Part shown: positions 5,924-11,538 of the stretch, piece after piece | Layout of the letters: the number at the start of each line of letters is the position of its first letter | Numbering within the stretch: the first letter of the stretch is position 1 | Origin: JBBQYA01 sp038209155 | GTDB taxonomy: Bacteria; Bacteroidota; Bacteroidia; Sphingobacteriales; Sphingobacteriaceae | NCBI GenBank assembly: GCA_038209155.1 | Contig: JBBQYA010000085.1 | Span: 1 to 11,538, forward strand | Direction of reading: 5' to 3' | DNA length: 11,538 nt | The notes under the pieces: generated by a model | Databases searched by the model: none | Told to the model about the DNA's origin: nothing | The model's input: only the letters and a program-made list of their open reading frames with translations | Position numbers and translations under genes: made by a program

Positions 5924-8125
5924 ATGTACAACCAACGCTATTCGGCTATAGAAATTAGTTCAAATGCCACCCAAAAAGAAGGAAGAATCGGAAATTTTGA
6001 AAAATCTCAAAAAATCTCAGAAATTTTTGGTTCTAATGTTTTCTCTTTACAAGCCATGAAAGAGTACTTGACAGAAAGTGCTTATTTAAGAATGGTTGCA
6101 GTAATAAAACAAAGCAGTAAAATAGATTCAGGAATGGCAGAAAATGTTGCCAAAGGTCTGAAAAAATGGGCTATGGATAATGGTGCTACTCATTATACTC
6201 ATTGGTTTCAACCTCTAACAGGAACAACGGCTGAAAAACATGATGCTTTTTTCAAGCCATCATTAGATATAAATGTTCAGGGCATGGAATCACTTACTGC
6301 TTCAGAATTGGTTCAGAGAGAACCAGACGCTTCAAGTTTTCCGCATGGTGGACTCAGAGGAACATCAGCTGCAAGAGGTTATACAATTTGGGATCCTTCT
6401 TCTCCAGCATTTATTATCGAATCTGATATGGGTAAAACCTTATATATTCCTTCCATTTATATTTCTTACACCGGAGAATCTTTGGATTATAAAACTCCTT
6501 TAATGAAATCAAACGAGTTGCTAAACAAAGCTGCAACAGCGATTTGCCATTATTTTGATCAAGAAGTTAATAATGTAATTACCACTTTAGGTTGGGAGCA
6601 AGAATATTTTTTGATTGATGAAAAATTTTACAATGCAAGACCTGATTTAATTTTAACCGGACGTACCTTATTTGGTAACAAACCCGCTCGAAATCAGCAA
6701 TTAGAAGATCATTATTTTGCTGCTATACCTGCACGAGTTCAAAATTTTATGGTAGATTTTGAAACTGAAGCTTTAAAACTTGGAATTCCTGTTCTTACCA
6801 GACACAACGAAGTAGCACCCGGCCAATACGAATGTGCACCAATGTTTGAAGAGTTAAACGTGGCTATTGATCATAATTTATTAGTGATGGATGTAATGAG
6901 TCGTACAGCATCAAGACATGGTTTGAAAATCTTATTTCACGAAAAACCTTTTGCAGGTGTAAATGGATCTGGAAAACACAATAATTGGAGTATGGCAACA
7001 GACAGAGGCAAAAACCTTTTAACTCCAGGCGATAATCCAGGAAAAAACTTATACTTTCTAACCTTTTTTATAAATGTAATTAAAGCATTGTACCAACATG
7101 GAGATTTGCTACGTGCCAGCATAGCCAGTGCAGAAAATGATCATCGTTTAGGGGCGAATGAAGCTCCGCCGGCAATTATTTCAATTTTTACAGGCAGCTT
7201 ATTGGAAGAAATTTTAAATAACTTTAAAGCAAATGGTTTAGCTGAAATAAAAAACATCAAAGACCTTTTTGATTTAGGTGTACCGAAAATTCCTGAGGCA
7301 AAAATAGATTCCACTGATAGAAATAGAACTTCACCTTTCCCATTCACAGGAAATAAATTTGAATTTCGTGCAGTTGGAAGTTCCCAAAATTGCTCAGCTT
7401 CTATGACGGTCCTTAATACAATGGTAGCCGATCAGTTGTTTAAGTTTAAAATAGATGTTGATGCGCTAATTTCTAAAGGTTTAGCAGCAGAAGATGCTAT
7501 TATTGAGGTTTTGAAAAAAGACGTTAAAGAATCTGAAAAAATAGTTTTCAATGGCGATGGATATTCCAAAGAATGGGAAAAGGAAGCTCAAAAAAGAGGT
7601 TTGTCAAATTTGAAATCAACTCCAGAAGCATTGGATGCCTTAGTTAGCAAATCTTCTGTTGATATTTTTATCAAACATAATATTCTTAATCATAGAGAAC
7701 TTCATGCTAGACACGAAATTGAATTAGAGAAATACATTAAAAAATTAGAAATAGAAAGTTTATTGTACGAAGAGCTAACCAATACGTTGATTATGCCGGG
7801 CGCATATAAACATTCTCAAAAATTAATTGAAAACTATAGAGGATTAAGTGAAATGGGATTACAAAAAGCTGCCGACAAAGTAAAAGCAGAAGTAGAGATT
7901 GTAAGTAATCATATCGATGAATTGCGTGAAAATATAAAAGCAATGATAGATGTAAGAGAAAAGGCCAATTCAAAAAAAGACTCTCGATCTATTGCTGTAA
8001 TTTATTCAGAAAAAGTGAGACCTTATTTTGATATTATTCGAACTCATGCAGATGCTTTAGAATTAATAGTTGATGATCAAGATTGGAATCTTCCAAAATA
8101 TCGCGAAATGCTTTTTATTCGATAA
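5924..8125 (+). CDS. glnN: Glutamine synthetase type III
   Basis: The enzyme joins ammonium to glutamate using ATP to make glutamine, in the cytoplasm. At 733 residues it has the length of the type III (GlnN) family, about 725-735, far longer than type I (about 470) or type II. Visible motifs in order: an N-terminal GSIII-specific region including HWFQPLTGTTAEKHDAFF; WEQEYFLID from Trp224, with the metal-binding-type Glu225 and Glu227; NEVAPGQYECAP; FHEKPFAGVNGSGKHNNWS with NGSGKH at 347-352; ENDHRLGANEAPPA from Glu404; and NRTSPFPFTGNKFEFRAVGS (467-486), with Glu480 and Arg482 placed like the active-site E/R pair of type I enzymes. The C-terminal third is helical and charged, as in the family. 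ATG 5924 is supported by the promoter and the gap. It is the first gene of a three-gene operon, with 23 bases to the glutaminase. The type I adenylylation system would not be expected to act on it. The family assignment is firm. Confidence 0.96.
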   Translation: MYNQRYSAIEISSNATQKEGRIGNFEKSQKISEIFGSNVFSLQAMKEYLTESAYLRMVAVIKQSSKIDSGMAENVAKGLKKWAMDNGATHYTHWFQPLTGTTAEKHDAFFKPSLDINVQGMESLTASELVQREPDASSFPHGGLRGTSAARGYTIWDPSSPAFIIESDMGKTLYIPSIYISYTGESLDYKTPLMKSNELLNKAATAICHYFDQEVNNVITTLGWEQEYFLIDEKFYNARPDLILTGRTLFGNKPARNQQLEDHYFAAIPARVQNFMVDFETEALKLGIPVLTRHNEVAPGQYECAPMFEELNVAIDHNLLVMDVMSRTASRHGLKILFHEKPFAGVNGSGKHNNWSMATDRGKNLLTPGDNPGKNLYFLTFFINVIKALYQHGDLLRASIASAENDHRLGANEAPPAIISIFTGSLLEEILNNFKANGLAEIKNIKDLFDLGVPKIPEAKIDSTDRNRTSPFPFTGNKFEFRAVGSSQNCSASMTVLNTMVADQLFKFKIDVDALISKGLAAEDAIIEVLKKDVKESEKIVFNGDGYSKEWEKEAQKRGLSNLKSTPEALDALVSKSSVDIFIKHNILNHRELHARHEIELEKYIKKLEIESLLYEELTNTLIMPGAYKHSQKLIENYRGLSEMGLQKAADKVKAEVEIVSNHIDELRENIKAMIDVREKANSKKDSRSIAVIYSEKVRPYFDIIRTHADALELIVDDQDWNLPKYREMLFIR

Positions 8126-8148
8126 TCAACAAAATCTGAAAAACAAAC

Positions 8149-9780
8149 ATGAAATTAACTAATTCATCCATCAAAGAAAATAAAAGTCTAGTTTCCGAAG
8201 AGCTTGAAGATGGTTCATTCAATCTACAAGATACTGAACTGAATACTTTAGAAAACGAACTTTTCAAATTGTTTAATTCTCTGGATATAGAATCTAAAGG
8301 ATTAATTCCCCTGTCAAGGTTCACCAAAGTTTTAAGTGATATGGGTATAAAGGAAAATGACCCAAGAATAAAAATAGACACTGCTAAATTAAAACGATCA
8401 GATGAAAACGGAGATTCTTATTTTCTTAGATTCAATGATTTTAAAAACATTATTAAAGAAAGCAATGGCTCTCTAATAAAAGATGCAATTCAGGGAAATT
8501 TAATCATCCCTGATTTTACAAAATTTGTTAAAGAAATCAAAGAAATATTTGATCATACCTTAACCAACGATTCTGGAAATGTGGCAACCTATATTCCTCA
8601 ACTTGGCAGAGTAAATCCCAATCAATATGCAGTTTCTATTTGTACTATTGATGGTCAAAAAGCTTCTTTTGGTGATTTTGATAAGTTTTTCTGTGTGCAA
8701 TCTATATCTAAACCTATTAATTATGCAATTGCACTTGAAACTTTTGGCGAAGATAAAGTACACCAGCACGTAGGTAGAGAGCCAAGTGGAATAAGTTTCA
8801 ACGGTTTGGTTTTAAACGATAAAGGTTTACCACATAACCCAATGATTAATGCGGGCGCTATTATGACTTGTTCATTGATTAAACCAGAATTAGAAATCGC
8901 TGATAGGTTTGATTATGTTTTGGACAAATGGACCGAGTTGAGCGGAGGAATTCCTGCTAAGTTTAATAATTCCGTTTACCTATCCGAAAGGAAAACAGCT
9001 GATCGTAATTATGCTTTGGGATATTTTATGAAAGAAAAAAATGCTTTTCCTGAACATTCCGATCTTATAGAAACATTGGAATTTTATTTCCAATGCTGCT
9101 CAATTGAAGTAAATACCGAAGCTTTAGCCGTAACAGCTGCAAGTTTTGCCAATGCAGGAATTTGCCCGGTAACAGGTCATCAAAGTCTACGCCCAGATAC
9201 TGTTAAAAATGTTTTGTCATTAATGTATTCCTGCGGGATGTATAATTTCTCTGGAGAATTTGCCTTTACTATTGGCTTGCCAGCAAAAAGCGGTGTTGGT
9301 GGTGGATTGCTTATTGTAATTCCAAACTTAATGGGTATCGCTATTTGGTCACCGCGTTTAGATAGTTATGGAAACTCAGTTAGAGGAATTGATTTTTGCA
9401 AAGAACTGGTTAGCAAATTCAATTTCCACAATTATGATAGTTTAATAAAAGGAGTTTCTACCAAAAATGATCCTCGTTTACAAAAAAATGAATCATTGAT
9501 AGATGGGGTAATTAACTTATGCTGGGCTGCCAGCACTGGAGATAACTACAAAGTTCAACAATTAATTGCTAGAGGGGTAAATGTAAATGCTGCAGATTAT
9601 GATGGAAGAACTGCTTTGCATTTGGCTGCATCAGAAGGTCATCAGAATGTAGTTGAATTCTTATTGCTTAAAGGTGCAAATGTGAAAGCGCAAGATCGCT
9701 GGGGCAATACTGCAATTGATGATGCAACAAGAGGAAATCATGAAACAGTAATTGAAACCATCAATAGACATCTTAATTAA
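8149..9780 (+). CDS. glsA: GLS-type glutaminase with EF-hand-like and ankyrin domains
   Basis: The enzyme hydrolyses glutamine to glutamate and ammonia. The 543 residues have the architecture of animal kidney-type glutaminase (GLS), not the roughly 310-residue E. coli form. Residues about 34-105 are an EF-hand-like N-domain (GIKENDPRIK aligns with GLS GLRTSDPRLK). Residues about 125-415 are the serine-dependent glutaminase domain, and 455-543 hold about three ankyrin repeats (DGRTALHLAASEGHQNVVEF). By alignment with remembered human GLS, all catalytic and substrate residues are kept: Tyr148, Ser185, Lys188, Asn234, Glu280, Asn287, Tyr313, Tyr365 and Val383. The activation loop reads GISFNGLVLN (214-223), where human has GLRFNKLFLN, so human Lys320 and Phe322 become Gly219 and Val221. 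One EF-like loop keeps acidic ligands Asp85, Asn87 and Asp89. There is no signal peptide or targeting sequence. It lies between glnN and amt, with gaps of 23 and 8 bases, so it is surely co-transcribed. Family certain; regulation unknown. Confidence 0.95.
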   Translation: MKLTNSSIKENKSLVSEELEDGSFNLQDTELNTLENELFKLFNSLDIESKGLIPLSRFTKVLSDMGIKENDPRIKIDTAKLKRSDENGDSYFLRFNDFKNIIKESNGSLIKDAIQGNLIIPDFTKFVKEIKEIFDHTLTNDSGNVATYIPQLGRVNPNQYAVSICTIDGQKASFGDFDKFFCVQSISKPINYAIALETFGEDKVHQHVGREPSGISFNGLVLNDKGLPHNPMINAGAIMTCSLIKPELEIADRFDYVLDKWTELSGGIPAKFNNSVYLSERKTADRNYALGYFMKEKNAFPEHSDLIETLEFYFQCCSIEVNTEALAVTAASFANAGICPVTGHQSLRPDTVKNVLSLMYSCGMYNFSGEFAFTIGLPAKSGVGGGLLIVIPNLMGIAIWSPRLDSYGNSVRGIDFCKELVSKFNFHNYDSLIKGVSTKNDPRLQKNESLIDGVINLCWAASTGDNYKVQQLIARGVNVNAADYDGRTALHLAASEGHQNVVEFLLLKGANVKAQDRWGNTAIDDATRGNHETVIETINRHLN

Positions 9781-9788
9781 AAAAAAGT

Positions 9789-11177
9789 ATGGCAAAACAT
9801 TTAAATTCAAAAATAGTCGCATTGTTTTTTTTCATTGTTCTAATTTTTCTAGGAGTTTTATCTAGCATTTATCCTGCAAACCATCCTGATGCAGTTATAC
9901 AAGAAGCACAGCACGGTGATATTGCTTGGATGCTTACTGCTACCGCCCTTGTATTATTAATGACGCCTGGATTATCGCTTTTTTACGGCGGAATGGTGAA
10001 GTCCAAAAATCTTATTTCTACCATGTTGCAAAGTTTTATTGCATTAGGTATAGTAAGTATCATTTGGTTTGTGATTGGATTTAGCCTTTGTTTTGGAGAA
10101 AGTATTGGAGGATTTATAGGAAACCCTTTAAGCTTTGCTTTTTTCGATAATGTTGGCACAGCACCGCATCCAAAAATTGCCACCGCCATTCCATTTGTTT
10201 TGTTTGCTGCCTTTCAATTAAAATTTGCAATTATTACTCCAGCATTAATTACCGGATCATTTGCAGAACGAATTCGTTTTTGGAGCTATTTAATTTTTAT
10301 GTGCTTGTTTACCTTATTTATATATTGCCCCATTGCTCACTGGGTATGGCATCCAGAAGGATTTCTTTTTAAACTTGGTGTTTTAGATTTTGCAGGTGGT
10401 GCAGTTATACATTTATCTGCCGGTACTGCCGCCTTAGTTGGCGCCATCGTTTTGGGTAGACGAAAAACACATATTAATAAAGAAAAGCATGTTTCTGGAA
10501 ATATACCGTACATTTTATTAGGAACTGGATTACTATGGTTCGGTTGGTTTGGATTCAATGCCGGCTCATCTTTACAAGCAAATGAAGTAGCAATTAATGC
10601 CCTAATAAATACCAATATGGCTTCTGCCGCGGCAATGATTTGTTGGATATTGCTTGATGCCATCAACGATAAAAAACCATCTTCCGTTGGTGCTTGTATC
10701 GGAGCGGTTGTAGGTTTAGCCACTGTAACTCCTGCCGCAGGTTTTATTTATCCAGCTCACAGTATTATTATTGGAATTATAGGATCTATTTGTAGCTATT
10801 ATGTAGTACACTGGAAAAACAAATCAGATATAGATGATACATTGGATGTATTTCCTTGTCACGGTGTTGGAGGAATTGTTGGTATGATCCTTACAGGAGT
10901 TTTTGCAAAAGAAACTGGATTAATTTATGGTCAATCAAATTTAATTTTAGTTCAGTTGCTTGCCATCGGTGTCATTGGATTGTATTCTTACATTTTAACC
11001 TATTTAATTTTAAAAGTCACAAACGCAATTACACCTCTTAGAGTAACTGAATATGAAGAAGAAATTGGTTTAGATATTAGTCAGCATGACGAATCTGTTT
11101 TTAATGAGTTGGAACAAAGCATATTTTCAAGAAGAGATACTAAAGTTTTAGCTCCAAAAAGCTTTCAAGAAGTTTAG
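9789..11177 (+). CDS. amt: Ammonium transporter of the Amt/Mep/Rh family
   Basis: This inner-membrane channel conducts ammonium. The 462 residues give a hydrophobic N-terminal segment (about 9-29), which may be a cleaved signal as in E. coli AmtB, and about 11 further membrane helices. Pore residues known from E. coli AmtB are present by alignment: gate Phe146 and Phe256, twin histidines His208 (GGAVIHLSAG) and His358 (DVFPCHGVGG), Asp200 and Ser260 (GFNAGSS). The family signature DFAGGAVIHLSAGTAALVGA covers residues 200-219. The cytosolic tail (about 420-462) contains EEEIGLDISQHDES, the conserved start of the Amt C-terminus, then a charged extension ending in KSFQEV. There is no fused PII domain, and no glnK follows within the window, although amt and glnK are commonly neighbours. 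It is the last gene of the glutamine operon, eight bases after the glutaminase stop. The assignment is firm. Confidence 0.96.
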   Translation: MAKHLNSKIVALFFFIVLIFLGVLSSIYPANHPDAVIQEAQHGDIAWMLTATALVLLMTPGLSLFYGGMVKSKNLISTMLQSFIALGIVSIIWFVIGFSLCFGESIGGFIGNPLSFAFFDNVGTAPHPKIATAIPFVLFAAFQLKFAIITPALITGSFAERIRFWSYLIFMCLFTLFIYCPIAHWVWHPEGFLFKLGVLDFAGGAVIHLSAGTAALVGAIVLGRRKTHINKEKHVSGNIPYILLGTGLLWFGWFGFNAGSSLQANEVAINALINTNMASAAAMICWILLDAINDKKPSSVGACIGAVVGLATVTPAAGFIYPAHSIIIGIIGSICSYYVVHWKNKSDIDDTLDVFPCHGVGGIVGMILTGVFAKETGLIYGQSNLILVQLLAIGVIGLYSYILTYLILKVTNAITPLRVTEYEEEIGLDISQHDESVFNELEQSIFSRRDTKVLAPKSFQEV

Positions 11178-11260
11178 TTTAACCGAAATAAGCATTTACC
11201 TATTTCCATTGAGATAAATTTAAAAAACAAGTTTATGTTTTAATATTTTCGCTGTTCGTT

Positions 11261-11307
11261 ATTTATAATTTCTCATAATCCCCCTATTCCACATTTCTAA
11301 TATCGAA
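11261..11307 (+). repeat. Diverged direct repeat, copy 1
   Basis: The copy starts with ATTTATAAT (11261-11269) and ends with a 23-base block (11285-11307) that begins TATTCC and ends AATATCGAA. This block matches 11433-11455 at 20 of 23 positions without gaps. The stretch between the two conserved parts differs in sequence and by three bases in length. ATTTCTATC follows directly at 11307-11315 and recurs at 11401-11409. Confidence 0.5.
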
Positions 11308-11373
11308 TTTCTATCCTATCATTTTAAATCCATTTCGACTATCCCTAATAAAATAATCCTCGCTGTTCCACAG

Positions 11374-11387
11374 TTTGAAATTTCAAA
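11374..11387. repeat. Perfect 14-base palindrome
   Basis: TTTGAAATTTCAAA is its own reverse complement and sits between the two copies of the direct repeat, about 200 bases after amt. It could be a binding site for a dimeric regulator of a gene past the window edge. As RNA it has no loop, so it is not a terminator. Chance is possible in such AT-rich sequence. Confidence 0.3.
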
Positions 11388-11411
11388 AAACAATAAAATT
11401 ATTTCTATCGG

Positions 11412-11455
11412 ATTTATAATCCTACCAAATAATATTCCGCATTACCAATATCGAA
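11412..11455 (+). repeat. Diverged direct repeat, copy 2
   Basis: The copy starts with ATTTATAAT (11412-11420) and ends with the 23-base block 11433-11455, again beginning TATTCC and ending AATATCGAA. The two parts lie 151 and 148 bases from their counterparts in copy 1. Spacing and divergence exclude a simple tandem satellite; an old local duplication or paired binding sites fit better. Confidence 0.5.
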
Positions 11456-11538
11456 ACGCAAATCATTTTTTCATAAGGGTTTGTTATATATTGTTATGGA
11501 GTATTGTTCTTTCGGTAGTTTAAGAAGTTTAATTTTAT

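Larger units (their letters stand above)
11178..11538. other. Gene-less AT-rich region downstream of amt
   Basis: No frame here reads as a convincing protein and no tRNA-like structure or clear terminator was found after amt. The region holds a diverged direct repeat (11261-11307 and 11412-11455), a 14-base palindrome (11374-11387), and repeated octamers CGCTGTTC at 11250 and 11361. CCCCCTATTC at 11280-11289 resembles the left half of the operator-like repeats upstream of glnN but lacks their AGGT half. It may be the upstream region of a gene beyond the window; an open frame starting at ATG 11496 reaches the edge but is too short to judge. Confidence 0.5.

Noticed and set aside
10337..10723. 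128-codon minus-strand open frame inside amt
   Set aside because: It is antisense to a strongly conserved transporter and its Ala/Pro-rich product mirrors the Gly/Ala-rich helices of amt.
11178..11240. Rho-independent terminator after amt
   Set aside because: No GC-containing stem followed by a T-tract could be found in the first 60 bases after the stop.
11261..11455. CRISPR array
   Set aside because: There are only two diverged copies with about 150-base spacing, far outside CRISPR repeat and spacer geometry, and no cas gene is present.

Overview
The window looks like chromosomal DNA from a member of the Bacteroidota (Bacteroidetes). The grounds are low GC (roughly one third), gene starts preceded by A-rich leaders without a Shine-Dalgarno sequence, a TAnnTTTG-type -7 promoter element, a very large periplasmic beta-propeller/Y_Y_Y sensor kinase, and a type III glutamine synthetase. 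Genus cannot be fixed from the sequence. All six well-supported genes lie on the + strand.

Layout. (1) Positions 18-1395 hold two small accessory genes: a DinD-family gene that appears to have lost its C-terminal end, and a 219-residue protein with uracil-DNA-glycosylase-like features. (2) Positions 1396-1597 are gene-less and contain a short C-skewed island of about 50% GC with an inverted repeat. (3) Positions 1598-5718 encode a two-component system: an 1154-residue sensor kinase and a NarL/LuxR-type response regulator that share one base (TAATG). (4) Positions 5719-5923 form a 205-bp regulatory region with repeated AGGTATT-containing motifs, a long AT-rich inverted repeat and a good -7 element. 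(5) Positions 5924-11177 form a tight nitrogen operon: glutamine synthetase III, a kidney-type (GLS-like) glutaminase with EF-hand-like and ankyrin domains, and an ammonium transporter. (6) Positions 11178-11538 have no convincing gene but carry a diverged direct repeat about 150 bp apart.

How the parts may work together. Amt takes up ammonium, GlnN fixes it onto glutamate, and the glutaminase releases it again, so one transcript would encode transport plus both directions of the glutamine/glutamate step. The two-component system sits immediately upstream, and operator-like repeats lie between its regulator gene and the operon. The most interesting reading is that this sensor, of a class best known from polysaccharide utilisation, controls nitrogen assimilation in a lineage where NtrB/NtrC is generally not found. 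That link is inferred from gene order and motifs and is untested.
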